Below are positions 1 through 13,455 of a DNA stretch of 64,000 nt, piece after piece; position 1 is the first letter of the stretch, and each line of letters starts with the position of its first letter. The translations under genes were made by a program, and so were the position numbers. The stretch covers positions 19,568,417 through 19,632,416 of the forward strand of contig OY727101.1 of the NCBI GenBank assembly GCA_963402885.1. Direction: 5' to 3'. The stretch comes from Antedon bifida (lineage: Eukaryota; Echinodermata; Crinoidea; Comatulida; Antedonidae). The notes below the pieces were generated by a model. It was given only the letters and a program-made list of their open reading frames with translations. It made no database searches and was not told the DNA's origin.

Positions 1-344
1 ATCATAATATAAATTATCGATTGAGCTAAAATTGTGATAGTGCAAACTCTGGAACGCCCTCAAGGACTCCTATTATGGATAAAAAGGCCCCTACATTTCA
101 CCAACCCTATTGGATTGAGTACGCTATTACAGTGCGGCCTGACGTATGATTATGTCATTTTTTTTTAAAATAAGGATATCGTATCATTATTTAATGTAAT
201 TAGCTGGCGGAGTAAGATTGCTCAAATGCCTTATTACTTACAGCATGTGAATGGATCGATAGATCCAACTTCGGTTTAATGCGTTAAAACGATATGAAAA
301 TCACACACTTGAATGTGAATGGTAATTTTGAATGATGATTGGGG

Positions 345-745
345 CGGGGCGATGATGATGATGGAAGATGGTGGTGCTACGTCGGATAACAATAATGGTG
401 ATAATGACGATGATTATGATGATAATGGATGATGATGATGGTGATGATGGTGATGGTGATGATGATGGTGATGGTGATGACGGTGATTATGATGATGATG
501 GTGATGGTGATGATGATGGTGATGATGATGGTGATGATGATGATGGATGATGATGATGGTAATGATGATGATGATGGTGATTATAATGATGATGATGATA
601 ATGATTATGATGATGATAAGGATGTTGATGGTGATGATGATGATGATAATGATGATGATAATGATGATGAGGGGAAAAGGAGGAGGATTATGAGGAGGAT
701 GATGCGGATAGGAGAAGGATGGTAATGCGATGATGATGATGATGT
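345..745 (+). repeat. GAT/GGT trinucleotide microsatellite
   Basis: About 400 bp of imperfect GAT repeats with GGT and AAT interruptions. The forward frames read as runs of Asp/Gly or Met/Val, which is a by-product of the repeat and not a protein. Confidence 0.9.
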
Positions 746-2039
746 TGAGGATGACAATGTACTGCTTTCTGTATGTGTTTCACATTGTACCGTAAACTAT
801 AAAGCGTACAGACATTGGCTCTATTTACTGGAATTAAAAATATGATATTGTAATATATATTGATGATTATGATGATGAGTCTTAACGATTGATATGACGA
901 CGATTATGTGACAATAACATGACATGGTAAAAAAAAAATTATTGATAAACTCATATTTTTAATGTTACTTCTGGTTTCTATATTAATATCCATCGTTTTA
1001 AGTGAGTTGCACATGCGCATAAGGAAATACCCATTCTACACAGATTAATACGAATATATGAATCCCTCTAGGGCTTACTATATAATTATAATATTGGGAG
1101 CTAATGGAAGTTGGCATCAAATTTACAGTACACTTCCCAACAATCTTTGCATTATGCTTTTGCATTACGCGAGAACATTTCAACTTATTATCTCGACGAC
1201 CAAAATGAAACAAAACCGCAACTAGCGGACGGTACGATTGGATAGTTTTCGGTAATTAATTTAGTTAAATCTTCGATTACTTTTTTTTTTTAATTTATTC
1301 TTCGAAAAGATACCGTACGTTGTTATATCCGCGTCCCATATACGGAACGATTGCGTGTGTATAACGGCTATTCATCCGTGTGTGATTTGGAATTGTACTT
1401 GGATGAGCCTACTGCGACGCATAAACATTGCTGCCTTGGACGGTTAAATAGACAATCACGGTTAATCGAAAATCAATCATTATAATCAACGTGACAACAT
1501 CAATTGTTTTGCAATTGAACGATGTAAATTACTGTTATTGGGCAAATTTCCGGAAGCGGATTTCTCCAGAGAGCCTCGGATGTATAAAGACAATTTGATG
1601 AATCGTAGTAAATTTCACGCTCAAGACATACTCATCTACCTAAAAGCCCCATCGCAGATAGCATCAACAATAGTATCTATAAAGCGTGCATTAAAAAGTA
1701 AGTAATATTTAATTTATTATAAATACCTACTTTTATTTTCTATAGTTTTTTTTAGGCCTATTTAAACTTTTATCAAAATGACGGTAAGGAAGTGTTTCTC
1801 TCCAGAGACATTTATCATACATACGGATCAATGCTGCAATATAATTTACAATATTATACAGAAAGAATTTGAAATTAATTAAATATATAAAAATAATTTT
1901 CTTATAATCAATGTTCAATGCATGCTGCCGTGTGTGTGTCAAATAATGCCAGCCCGGTAAAATACCCTTACCAGTAAAAGGGCCGGGCTAGGCTACATCT
2001 TGGCATGTAGGTCTACTTCTTAGATTAACCACTAATATA
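746..2039. other. Non-coding, no gene recognised
   Basis: No coding exon or known repeat family was recognised. A good splice-donor match (AAAAA then GTAAGT) lies at 1698. With the acceptor near 4521 it could bound a 5' UTR intron of the downstream ankyrin gene, but this is weak. Confidence 0.4.
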
Positions 2040-2316
2040 AAAGTATGTATGCGCGCATTTAAACATTGATAATATGAGTAAAATGTTAGTACGCGCGCGT
2101 TTATACACTGATAATAAGAGTAACATTTTCGTACTCGCGCGTTTAAACATTTATAATAAGAGTAACATTTTAGTACGCGCGCGTTTAAACACTGAAAATA
2201 ATGATAATGTAGTGAAGCTTTTGTACACGCGCATGTAAACACTGATAACAGTTTTTGTACGCGCGCGTTTAAACGTTGATAATAATTAGATAGTTTTGTA
2301 CGCGCACGTTAAATTT
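2040..2316. repeat. Minisatellite, ~42-bp unit with CG-rich core
   Basis: About seven degenerate units (spacing mostly 42 bp, with one ~50 and one ~33). Each has a core like TACGCGCGCGTTTAAACA followed by an AT-rich GATAATAAGAGTAACATTTT-like part. The alternating CG core stands out in AT-rich DNA. Confidence 0.8.
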
Positions 2317-3778
2317 TCGAATTTAGTATCTTTAACTGGCAGAAATCATAATTTATTTCAGGATTCATATTTATCTAAAAGCAATTTAAATTGAAAAAAT
2401 TATTTGTTCAATTAGGAATTTATTGAACATCTAATAATAAAAATTGATAAAATGCTATCTCTCTAGCTGAATGCTTTGTGTTTTAATCTTCTTTAAGAGA
2501 CAACATTATCGTTGAGAGCATAATTAGTGTATTCGTAAGAAAATCTGTTCACGGTTCACTGGCGCTAGAATTAGCTTCATCTCTTTAAACTGTAAATCGC
2601 CTCGCATTTGAATCCAGAACACGATATAATGTGTCCTGTATATAGTCTATTTAATGCCCTCTCATAATTAAGATGGACAAACACGTCTCGGTAGCATTGT
2701 AACAAATACACTGCTTATATAACTATAGCACTTCCAACGATTAGCCACGTAGCTTTTATTTTCTACAGCCTCTTTATGTTAACCGTTAAATATTATACTG
2801 CTGTATCCTATACACTGGCTTTTCTACGACAGTGAAAGGATGATTAGGCCTAGGCCTACACATAACTTGATAAAAGGTGTCGTTTCAATTGAAAAGAAAA
2901 ACACTTCTTTGATAAGTTACTTTTGATGGGAACTGGTACGTAGAGGTTTGCACCAGTCTGAATACATGTTTAATTTAAAGAAGTATATGCCTAGTTTTTG
3001 AAAAAGTAATACTAACCAAATTATTTGGTATAGCGCTCCGAGTTTTGTGATTATGAAAAATAAACTAAATAAAAGAGAGGCTTAATGAACAATAAAGGAT
3101 GCGGAGTAGGTTTTGTTGGAGATCTATGATCCCCGAACTTTTGCTTTCTATTCGTAAGAAGCCAGTTCGAGCCCGTAGTCACCCATGCATATGCATAGTC
3201 AGGGGCGGGGGTTCGAGGGTTTGAATCAACTTCACTCAATTGATAGAGATAGTCCTAGCTAGCCTTGCTGTAGCTCATAACGAGTTTCTGATCCTTTTGT
3301 GAAAAAAAACCGGTGTAAAAAAATCATGGCTGTATACGGGCTTGTGCTATGCATCTAATAGTTGAATTTATTATGAAAACCTTTCGGTTCAACGGTTTCG
3401 TCTTAAAACTGGATGAAGTAGCTGTAGGCCTACGATTTAATTTTTACACAAATTATATATGAAAGAAATTCGCCCTAGAGCACATTAGCGATTTTGTCGA
3501 TGCCTACTCAATTTCTTTGAAACGATAATTAACCTATATAGGCCTATTATTAAAGTCAGGCTTTTTCAGCTCTTTTTCCCAATGGATAAACGACATTTAT
3601 TTATTGCTGTGCTTAAAATGTAAGTTAATCCAGTAATCATTTTTATGGTGTGATAACTGGACAATTGTATTGGCGCCAAAACATATTGTATGGCGTAAAA
3701 AATATAGCCATTAACATGCGTTTACGATCTGATTAACACGCAAGTATTGTGTTTTGGTCACATCACATCTACTAGGCC
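2317..3778. other. Non-coding, no gene recognised
   Basis: AT-rich DNA with several TAGGCCTA palindromes (2845, 2851, 3425, 3539). Around 3160-3230 there are short pieces like a tRNA B box (GGTTCGAGG), possibly an old SINE remnant. Confidence 0.4.
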
Positions 3779-3946
3779 TTAAAGCTCTGTCTATACTGTC
3801 AAAGTTTGACCAAAAAAAAGTGTGATGTACCCAAATATGGTAGCGATATGCCCAAATATGGTAGTGATATGACATTATCATGTTCCTATATAGGCACATC
3901 ACATGTTTTGTCACATAAAGTTTGATAGTGTAGACAGGTCTTTACA
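3779..3946. mobile_element. MITE, CTGTCTACACTATC family, copy 1
   Basis: Ends AAAGCTCTGTCTATACTGTC and its inverse near 3923-3945 make terminal inverted repeats. The middle carries CCAAATATGGTAG twice. The flanks suggest a TA or TTA target. Further copies are at 7098, 21296, 29452 and 58328. No transposase is encoded. Confidence 0.85.
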
Positions 3947-5028
3947 AGCTGCATCAGTTGCCAATCGAGCACACCACCACACAACGTAAAACAACCTGCT
4001 CATGCTCTCCTTTTAACAAAGTCAGAAGCCTAGATTTTTTGAAAATGCTTTTAGAAACTCTTTTTTTTCTACCTTGGTTCTTCTTTAATAAATAAATTTG
4101 CTGATGTAAATTGGAAGTGTCATATTGTAATTTTAATTTAAAATCTAATTTTTATGCGTCATTTTAATTATGGAAATATATGTGTTATCGAAATTTTAAT
4201 ATTCTGTTTGCGTCAGTTGAACATATTTTTTATGAAAGTTGCGCAATATAAAAAGGAATAAATTATTATTATTATTATATCGACAGTTTGTACTGATAAA
4301 TACCACCCAGAACAGACGACGACAGCGCAGTCTTTCACTTCATCTAATGACTACATAGTGTTATTGCTTTATTTAAAAATAGGTTTAACGATTTTTGCTA
4401 GTGGGTGTCAAAACTGGTCGCTTGTCTTAATTTAACATCCCCAGTGTACCGAATAAGTGTTAGGTATTGCTTTTATTCAATAGTAATAATTGATTTTAAA
4501 CTGCTTTTTCATTTCTTTCAGAACAAACAGGTTAAACAATTAACAACGGCAGAGTAATACCAAGCAGGTTATTTATGCAGTTCTTATTTAATTGGAAAGA
4601 AACGTCGAGTAGCAATCAAAGAAATATTTATAACTATCTGGAATAATATAAAGCAACATAACTTGGAGACTGATACAAAATAATGATTATAGTTTGGTGA
4701 ATTAATCTCAATTTTGAAGACAGGGTCTGAAAGAAGTAATCACAAATTAAAGATGGCGTGGATTTGAAATTCCAGAAAAACGGAATAATTATACATTTCA
4801 AGCATACATTGCCTGCAAACCGTATTCCTCTTCATCGCGCACATAATATTATGCAAATTTCAAACATCGGTTTGAGGATGCAGTTCCATTGAAAATTATA
4901 CGATTTTTCCTTCAGCATTTCGAAAGAGACACCGTATATTGAAACAACACCCGGGAGAGAACGTTTAAGTCTCCATACATTGGAATATTCTAGGTCGGAT
5001 CAAAATTAAATATTATTGAATTTCAAAT
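3947..5028 (+). other. Upstream / 5' UTR region of the ankyrin gene
   Basis: A pyrimidine-rich acceptor (TTTTTCATTTCTTTCAG) ends at 4521. The 500 bp after it could be the 5' UTR part of the exon that holds the ankyrin coding sequence. No core promoter motif is clear. Confidence 0.35.
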
Positions 5029-6336
5029 ATGGCGACTGAAAAACAGGGTTCATTTCAGATGATCTTTGGAAGGATACCTTCGATGAGAGATAGGGGTCGG
5101 CGGAGTAGCATGGGACAGCAGTCCGGAGCTGGTGCCTTACATGACGCTATCAGTAAAGGTAAGGTTCACCTGGCTAGGTTTATCATCGAAGCAACTGAGG
5201 AGAGGACTCTTGTTAACGTGAAAGACACGCACGGAAAAACCCCTTTAATACGTGCGTGTAAACACGTAGATCGTAACGCGCGCATACGAGCAATGGAGCT
5301 ATTGATTAAGCATGGGGCTGATGTTAATCTGAAAGATAACGTTGGACGCACGGCGTTAAGTTACGCGTGTCAGTTAAAACACAACGACGCGGTCGCTTTG
5401 CTTGTTAAAAGCAACGTAGATCCAAATATTGAAGATAATATGAGTAACACCCCACTTGGTTACTGCGCTAGGCACGACAATGTGGGTGCGATAGAAACAA
5501 TTATTAGGTCTTTCAAACGACTAGGCCTGAATATCGATCACGCTAACGAAGAAGGAATGACACCTTTAATGGAAGCTGCGAGAAATGGATATTTTGAATG
5601 TGTGAAAATTCTTATTCAAAACGGCAAGGCTTCGTTAACATTGCGTGACCAATTTCGAAATCTAACCGCTGAGGAGTGGGCGCACGAAAATGGATGCACG
5701 CCAGAATTATTGGAAATTTTCCAGAAAAAGAAACATCGAAGACATGGTGATTTAGACGCAGAGCAAGACGAGTGTAATCTAGGTAAATCCTTTGATGAGG
5801 ACTTTGGCACAGAAGACAACGTGCTAACGACGCCAGAGGGAACAACTCCGGAGTTACGTCATAAGCAAATCGTTGAAGAAAAGGGGGATGGTGGATTATC
5901 TCCTTGCTCTAAACTCCGGTCGTTAAAACTTGACAAAAGTCCCAGAGTTCCTTTATTGGCTAGACGCGATAGAATAGGTGATGCCACAATACAGAGGCTA
6001 TATGGTCGCCCAAGATCAGCGACGTGTTTGGAATATATGTCGCGGAGTTTCGACAGCGTTGAGCGCGAGAAACAAGACCAGAAATATCGTCTGAGCGCTA
6101 GCCACGAATGCCTAGTGGATTTGACATCCGTAGTATGTCCTTCTCTTCCTATAAGCTTGAGTATCAGTGTTGAAAATATACGACGCGGAGAAGACGGTAA
6201 CGACCTGAAGCATGGATCAAGTTCTGACTTACTACAAAGAGTTAGGCGCTTCACCAAGAGTCCAACTCTACTAAGAAATAGGCCTAAAAGGGAAAGATCG
6301 GAATCACCCGAAAGGGCATACCTTCCGCCAATTTAA
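5029..6336 (+). CDS. Ankyrin-repeat protein, ANKRD34-like, single exon
   Basis: An intact 435-codon frame in one exon. The start has A at -3 and G at +4. Residues ~36-232 hold five to six ankyrin repeats, shown by the TPL or TAL turns near residues 71, 108, 141 and 178 and by HGADVN. The rest is a charged, Ser/Arg-rich, probably disordered tail ending in LPPI. The order of repeats, including the ACKHVD and NGAD/HGAD segments and the Lys/Arg-rich spacer after repeat 4, matches the ANKRD34 A/B/C family as I know it, which also has its coding sequence in one exon. Its likely role is protein binding through the repeats; no catalytic residues are seen. Vertebrate ANKRD34 function is poorly known, so none is assigned. 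Orthology is inference: another ankyrin family cannot be excluded. The codons are GC-richer than the flanks, as expected of real coding DNA. Confidence 0.88.
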   Translation: MATEKQGSFQMIFGRIPSMRDRGRRSSMGQQSGAGALHDAISKGKVHLARFIIEATEERTLVNVKDTHGKTPLIRACKHVDRNARIRAMELLIKHGADVNLKDNVGRTALSYACQLKHNDAVALLVKSNVDPNIEDNMSNTPLGYCARHDNVGAIETIIRSFKRLGLNIDHANEEGMTPLMEAARNGYFECVKILIQNGKASLTLRDQFRNLTAEEWAHENGCTPELLEIFQKKKHRRHGDLDAEQDECNLGKSFDEDFGTEDNVLTTPEGTTPELRHKQIVEEKGDGGLSPCSKLRSLKLDKSPRVPLLARRDRIGDATIQRLYGRPRSATCLEYMSRSFDSVEREKQDQKYRLSASHECLVDLTSVVCPSLPISLSISVENIRRGEDGNDLKHGSSSDLLQRVRRFTKSPTLLRNRPKRERSESPERAYLPPI

Positions 6337-7097
6337 ATTCGCTGGGCCAGTATGCTTTGATATTATTATAGCATTGGCAGCTAAAACATTCAGTTATGTT
6401 TATAAAACGTCAATAAAACTCAAGATTCTTTTGCTGCATCTTGAGGAAGATTCCATTTCAAAACCGGGTTATTAAATAAATTATTCGCTGGTTTTTGTTT
6501 GTTATGGATTTTTAAGCTACTGTATATTATTATTTATAATGGAAATATATTGCAACAAGTTTCGCCTGATCAATTTTCGATAAACATTCGCTGAATTTTT
6601 AAACTAACTTGCATTTAGAAATATTTCATTCAAAAGTACGGATATGTATACAGCTATATTACAGTAATTTGACGACGTCGGAACACCATACCTTGGATTT
6701 TTAAGGAGCAAATGACTTTGTATATTATACTATTAGTAGTTGTGTAGTCTCAATTACTTGATTGCATTCGTTCTGGATCAATGTACTGTTTTTAACAAGG
6801 ACGGACAGAACATTAGTTAATTGACTTTCGAACATTGTATTTACTGTTTGCAACCCACGTCTTTTATGCTAATATTATATATATACTTCTGAATTAATGT
6901 AATAATTGTATGTAGAAAATAGATTATAACATATTTATTCAAATTTTGTATACGAACAGATTTGATATAAATGTAAATGTATATCCTCATTATGCCTTGC
7001 TACACCTATCAAATGCATAGGCCATAAAGCCACTTCTCAATCTCAAGTTCTGAGCGATTCTTCTTTCGTGTAATAATGCAGACATGATAATCGTAAC
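6337..7097 (+). other. 3' UTR and downstream flank of the ankyrin gene
   Basis: AATAAA poly(A) signals occur at 6412-6417 and 6475-6480, shortly after the stop codon. The rest is AT-rich with no gene seen. Confidence 0.5.
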
Positions 7098-7252
7098 TAA
7101 AGCTCTGTCTACACTATCAAACAAAAAAAGTTTGATGTGCCCAAATATGGTAGGGATATGCTCAAATTTGGTAGTGATATGAAAACACCATGTTCATTAT
7201 AGGCACATTACATTTTTTTTGTCACAAATTTGATAGTGTAGACAGAGCTTTA
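7098..7252. mobile_element. MITE, CTGTCTACACTATC family, copy 2
   Basis: Begins TAAAGCTCTGTCTACACTATC and ends GATAGTGTAGACAGAGCTTTA, a near-perfect inverted repeat flanked by TA. The core has CCAAATATGGTAG and the variant TCAAATTTGGTAG. One of the best-preserved copies. Confidence 0.9.
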
Positions 7253-8573
7253 TGCACAAGTATTTTTTAACATTATTTTGCATCCGGATGGAGTATAATG
7301 ATTATAATAATTAAGCCGCTCGCATTTTGTTTACATTTCAAAGCAAGATGTTGCCCCAAATTATTATACATAGGCCTACTTTATAATGTTTATTAGATCC
7401 AATAAAATAGTGTGTTTATACCATTGTTATGAGCACGAGCCGTCATACAATGCACAGTGGCAATTAATCTGTATCATTATTATGAGACGAGATGTGTTAT
7501 TACAAAATGCTACTTAATAATATTTAATTTTGGTTACAAATAATACAACGCGTGTAGTGCGCCTGCGCAGTTATTAAAAACACCTATTTTTACCTATCGC
7601 ACCCGATAAACAGAAAACTCCGGTGCGAAAAATAATATAGCATGCAGGACAGGGGCGCATTTTCACCACGAACAATAGCCCGTGGACCTGATTTGTGTAT
7701 ACTTTTAATTGTTTTCAAGTAAAATAAAAAAAGAGGAAAGGGGGGGGGGGGAGGATCCCTTGCGCACCTCATCTGCAAGACAAACGTAATACCAACCATA
7801 CGACCAATGGACAGACAGACATACGGTACTTCTCAGCTCTAAAATCGTACCGATGGGAAGAAGAGTAAATGTAATTTTTCCTGGTAACAAGTTCTTACTT
7901 AGTGTCGAGATAGATGTGTTGTTGTTTGATTGTCGAAGGAAATTAAGAGAGATTCACTTGCTTTTTCTACTAGGCCTAAGTTCATTTACAATAAATTATA
8001 AATAACTATACCGTCTATAATATTAATCCCTCAACAGTCATCTAGCTAATAATTAGATTGAATTAAACTAAACTCTCATGGGATCTCAGTACCTATTAGT
8101 ATTATGTGGTGTGATGCTTATTGTCTACGTGCTCATTTTCATGTAGGCCTACATGCTATGTCGACAATATGCGATGTTCCGCCGGGGGAGACGGCATAGC
8201 TTCCGCGACTCAAAGGTTGAGAGTAATTAGGCCTACTCGAGAGGGAGGAAGGGCGGAATATACTTCTTAATGCCTCCCCCACCATCCGGTTGTGATATTC
8301 ATTCTTTTTTTCAACATTCCATTCGTAGAAGCAATAATATATGCATGCGTTAGTCATCTTGATATCGTAATTCACTCGTGTACGTAGGTCTGTAACTATT
8401 GTCTAACAAAAAAAGCAGTTTCCAGAAGGTAGGCCTACTAAGTTTGGCAGCGGTTTATTTTAATCCTGTAGTTTTCGATGTAGCGCTCCCAAATACCCCT
8501 CTCAGAGGATACTAACCATCAAGAAAACGTGAACTTCTCCATGGAAAAAACTAGATCGTTCCGATCCGATCGG
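7253..8573. other. Non-coding, no gene recognised
   Basis: Holds a G run at about 7740-7751 and five TAGGCCTA sites (7371, 7971, 8144, 8228, 8430). No exon with credible splice sites was found. Confidence 0.4.
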
Positions 8574-8846
8574 CGGCTGTCACTAGATACATTCTAACCG
8601 ACTACCGCACGTCATTTAGAAACGCGCGGTAGTCAGTTAGAATCTGTCTAGTGACAGCCGTAGAAACGTGGGCACGAGATAGTGTAAATTAGACCAACCG
8701 CATTCGAATATTTAACACATGCGGAACTTCTGCATTTATAGCCAACACAAGACATCCGATTCCGCAGCTGTCACTAGATAGATTCTAACCGACTATTGCA
8801 AATCATTTAGAAACGCGCGGTAGTCAGTTAGAATATATTACAGTCA
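8574..8846. repeat. Two copies of a ~87-bp palindromic element
   Basis: 8574-8660 folds on itself: GGCTGTCACTAGATACATTC pairs with the inverse sequence ending GTGACAGCC around a short centre. A second, more decayed copy lies at 8763-8846. They look like foldback MITEs in direct orientation about 100 bp apart. Confidence 0.8.
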
Positions 8847-11800
8847 TAGAAACGGGTGCACGAGTTCGAATAGTTATCGGATAGATCGATTCGATAAAGT
8901 AAATGATAATGATGAAAATGATTGCCTTGATGATGATAATGATAACAAATACATTCTTTATCCAATTTTTCAACTTACAATAAATGAAAAAATAAATGTT
9001 CAATCAATTATGAATGTTAAATGTTCTTAGTTTACAGAATTATTTCGGTTGTATCTCTACATGAACGAGAACCTGGACACTATCAAAATTCTAGATTCGT
9101 CATTGGGGCCACCTTGCCGTATCATGTCTCATTTTAAGGCTGTACAAGCAATGATAGTCTAACTCGGTTATTCAGAATTATTTATTCTTCGTGTTTTGTA
9201 TCGAAAATGACATTCCTACGATAATTAAAATGATCATGATTGCGACTCGTATTGACAATAATAATCAGTGGATGTGACATGCATCAGTCGATATTGAAAT
9301 TGTAATGATAAGTAGGTAGTATCTTGTTGTATACAACAGGAGGTTTCCTCATCCAAGACTTTAATTACTATCTTTTTTCTCCAAGCTCAAATTAAATAGC
9401 GACCTTTCGCAGTTCCAGTGTGAGAGACAAGCGTTGATTGCAAGTATTCTGCTTTGAGATTGACAATGATATGCGGTATTTAATTAAAACGATCCTATTT
9501 GATGAGAGTAGTTTTTATTACCTGAGAGAACTAGAATGTTTATAGGATTAAGAAGAGGCTACATTAGGGTTTCATTTCATTTTTTCATTTATTTATTCGA
9601 CCAATAAACATTAAAATAATACAGAACAGAAACAAAGCACAATGGTCAGGGGCAACTAAAGCAAAACAATCACTATAACTCAAAGAGTCAGTTGCCCCTA
9701 AAAATATCCAAATACGAAAAATATTGCACCAAGTACAACAATTGTACAAGCTTATTAAAAGTCTCTTTATACTCAAAATGAGTATAAGGGATCGGTACAT
9801 AAATATACAAATTAATTAATATTAATAATAATCGGGTAGGGTGATATGGGCCAGTGCTTATTTTTTAAAACGTGTGTGTGTGTATGCTTCATAGTAGATT
9901 ATATTGTTCCGACGTATTATGACAAAAAGGAGAAGTTTGTTTTATTACATGAGAGACATAATGTTCAGATAAGAAGATCAGAAAGAGACTACGTCACTGG
10001 ATTGGTTATACGGTAGCTTCTCATGGCCGGGCAAGTGCGTCTATTTGACTATTTTTTGTTTGGCTTTCAAACTTTAAACTTTCAACGCGTGGATATGTTT
10101 TTTAACATAAATATTCAACCTGTGGTTTTTAAATTTATTTATATTAATTATTATTGTCTAAAAAGAAATTAAAATTTATTATTAACATTATAATTAAGAG
10201 ATTAATATTATGAGTTTGACCGTTTTGATTGAATCAAAAACAAAACAGTGAATATAAGTGCGTCTTTAGTAAGTTTGGATTGAATAACACTCAAATGATG
10301 AAATTCCGAATAATAAGAGGGATGCAAATGAAAACGATATAATATTCTCATTATGCAAAACATACGTCTTTTAGGCGCGCCATTCACATCGTACAAAGAC
10401 CAAATAAATTCAAAGAAGATACAAATAATATCAATACGCGATCATCATCCGGGTACGTTACAAGAGCAGCAATCGTCTGCTATGCATATCGTTCGCGCGC
10501 TGCATAATTAACCACCTCTAAACGTGTCCTAGTTAAATTGTAACCGATATTTCTCGACGACACATTTCAAAAACACACGAGCCAAATGGATTTTTATACA
10601 TTTCAACAACGTATCGAGGGTTTATGCGGATTTGTGTACGAATAAAATTACCATATCACCGGCTAAAACTGTTGGTAATAATAATTGCTCCGTTTATATT
10701 CAAACAGTTTAAAGGTAATAGCAAAATTAATCTAAAATGATTTCGTCAAGTGGCGCTGAGTGGGAACGGGATTTAGCTTAATGTATTTCTGGTACAAATC
10801 GCAATAGTAATCTACATAAGTTAAATTATATCGTTGGAATTCTAGTAGTTAATTCCATTTCTTTTGCAGACAATACTGTATATAGAACAAAACTACGGAA
10901 GCCTATTCATACCACTTGAGTACAAACACAGTGCACATTTTGGCCTCCGATTTTCGGAGTGTATAGAACGCCCAAATTACTAATGGGCCTTCAAAATGAA
11001 CACGGTCACATTTTCGATAATATTTATACTCAAGTGGCCCGAGTAAGCTTTCGTACAAAACAACGCATAATGTAGGCCTATTATAATTATTGTAGCGTCG
11101 GAGAATGCAGGCGAGTTTTGGTACAGTACTTGTGAATCCAGTTTGGCGCCATGTCAGAAATTGAAATATCCACATATTAAATATAAAGTGACACAGTTTT
11201 CACGATATTTAAAATGATGCACGAACACTCAAGTATGAAACTAATTAGCATAATGCCGAAGAGCATCTTTTCTCATTCAATGTAGAGTTGCAAATATAAA
11301 TACTATTTTATAACACACCAGGGTGTCTACTATTTTTAGTTGATTTTCACGTATTCAAGTTCTCTGAAATTTAATGGTGATATTGAACGGTACTATTCAA
11401 CGTATATCTTTTTGTAAACACGAAGCTGTAACTGTTGGGCGTTCAAACTAACAGGAACTAAAAGGAAACATAAAATACACGCGCGCGTACAATTTCCATC
11501 AACGTTTAGACGCGCGTCTCACTTTTGGTTGACGCGCGCGTGCATAGTGCGTACAATCTATGATATGGTGTTGTGCAGTTGACGATGATAGCAATGACAA
11601 AATAATAACGATTTTAACGATAAAAATTAACATTTTTATGAGGAAAATAATGCTAATGCCTTTCTGAAACTAGTCGCGAATGCTAGTTATTTCTGTTCTC
11701 AGTTGTATTTCGAAACTACGCAGTTATATAATGAATATTTCGAGGAAAGCAATATCCAACTTGTCAAAATGAGGACGACATGAATGAAAAATTATGAAAG

Positions 11801-12764
11801 GTATGACTTAAGGTCACCCGTGAATAATATTAATGATGCTTATAACAAGAAAAAGCGAATCTCTGGCGCTACCGAACTAAGGCCGACAAAACATATTTTA
11901 TGCTGTAAAGGAAGAATTGCAACAAATCAGTAGTAGGCCTCCTAAGTCTTGAGTCGCGCGCGTCTGCGCACATGATTTGACCAATTACAATCAATTAACG
12001 AAAAAGAACACAGAATGATGTAGAATAGAGTTAGAGATGATGGAAACGACATCATGAACAAAAAAAACGAATTTAGTTCGGATTATTGAGTGCAAACTGA
12101 ACAGCAGACGTCACTTTGAATCACTCGCAGTCGCTCATCATTCAATGAAGATTGCAATAAAGTAGAAACCGACAGAAAAGTAACACGACAGCTCGTATCA
12201 ATGTATTGAAAGAAATTGATCGAGTGTTGACTTCCGAAATCACTATCTTGTACATTATTATCAGTTAGGAGACGAGTGTAATTTCAGTCTTTTTAATTTT
12301 ACGTGGCGATAGCAATTTTATTTATACCAGGTTACAGTAGTCTCATGCGCACGGGCGAAGGAATACTGTAGTGTTTTCAGAAAGCTTGGCTCTCACTTTC
12401 TTGACCGTTTTGATTTAGCTTTCTGCTTATTTTATCTGTATCCTCATTGAGATCCAGTCAATGATATCCATAGCATTGTTAATTTTTTTTAACAATAATT
12501 GACCTTTGAATTTAATTATAAAAACGGTGATATAAATGGTATTCATCATTATGATAACTGTGATAAAAACGGACGAATGACCTGGCAATGGTGATGATTA
12601 TAGTGATATTCATTATCAGTAATTCATTATAAATACGTTACATCGGATATAGCTAGGAAACCTTTGGGATCGGAAAACATCGGCGAATCTCGGAGAACAC
12701 CGGAAACCTCCGAGAACATCGGAGAGAGTGAACTGACCACACGAGAACCAGGAGGCGTTGGCTG
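8847..12764. other. Gene desert
   Basis: AT-rich sequence with no coding exon recognised. A CG-rich patch at 11478-11556 has several ACGCGCGCG blocks like the minisatellite core at 2040-2316. Another such patch is at about 14934-15003. Confidence 0.4.
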
Positions 12765-13139
12765 TACCGTAAATTTTCTGATAGTAACCCACACTCTAAT
12801 AGTAACCCACCTTATAAGTCAATCTATAATAATAACCCACTACTCTAATAGTAACCCATGGCGGTTACTATTAGAGTCACAATACTTATGATGCAGCCGT
12901 ATTTTGAAAATAAGGAGATAATGCATGTTGATCTCGGGAGTGGGGGAGGATTGTGTGTTTTTGAGTTGCTGACCGGAAAAGGTGGGGAGTGGGTTACTAT
13001 TTTGAGGTACCTAATTTAAGATTAGTAATAGTAACCCACTACTTCTAATATACTAACCCACTACTTCTAATATAGTAACCCACCCTAAAAAACAATCAAA
13101 GAATAATAACCCAGGGTTACAATTAGAAGATTTACGGTA
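12765..13139. mobile_element. 375-bp MITE with TA target duplication
   Basis: TA, then CCGTAAATTTTCTGATAG, and at the other end the inverse AATTAGAAGATTTACGG, then TA: terminal inverted repeats of about 24 bp flanked by TA. The interior repeats AATAGTAACCCAC many times and holds a perfect palindrome at 12843-12876 (two 14-bp arms around CATGGC). TA duplication suggests a Tc1/mariner-type mobiliser (inference). No transposase. Confidence 0.85.
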
Positions 13140-13455
13140 TTCGGATATGAGACACTCATCTTTTAGTATATTCATTCACGCGAAGGCGGGATTAAAGAAA
13201 TACTGTTGGTTACGTCATTCAACCGTTTAATGGAGAACGTAATATGTTTATATTCGCCATTAAGTATTAGCATTTTAAAGTGACACTGACGGCGAAAAAT
13301 GAATAAACCTACACATTACTCCTATTTTATAACGGTTCGATTTAGTAGAATTGAGTTAAACGGCTACGACATGCAGAATGCAAACTAAAACGAAAACGAT
13401 TTACTAAAGTGTCGCTCAAAACCTGAATGTTCTTTTATGTTCTGTAATGTTCTTT

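Noticed and set aside
368..725. Asp/Gly and Met/Val-rich frames
   Set aside because: By-products of the GAT microsatellite.
5859..6257. 132-codon minus-strand frame inside the ankyrin gene
   Set aside because: Antisense shadow of a well-supported coding exon.
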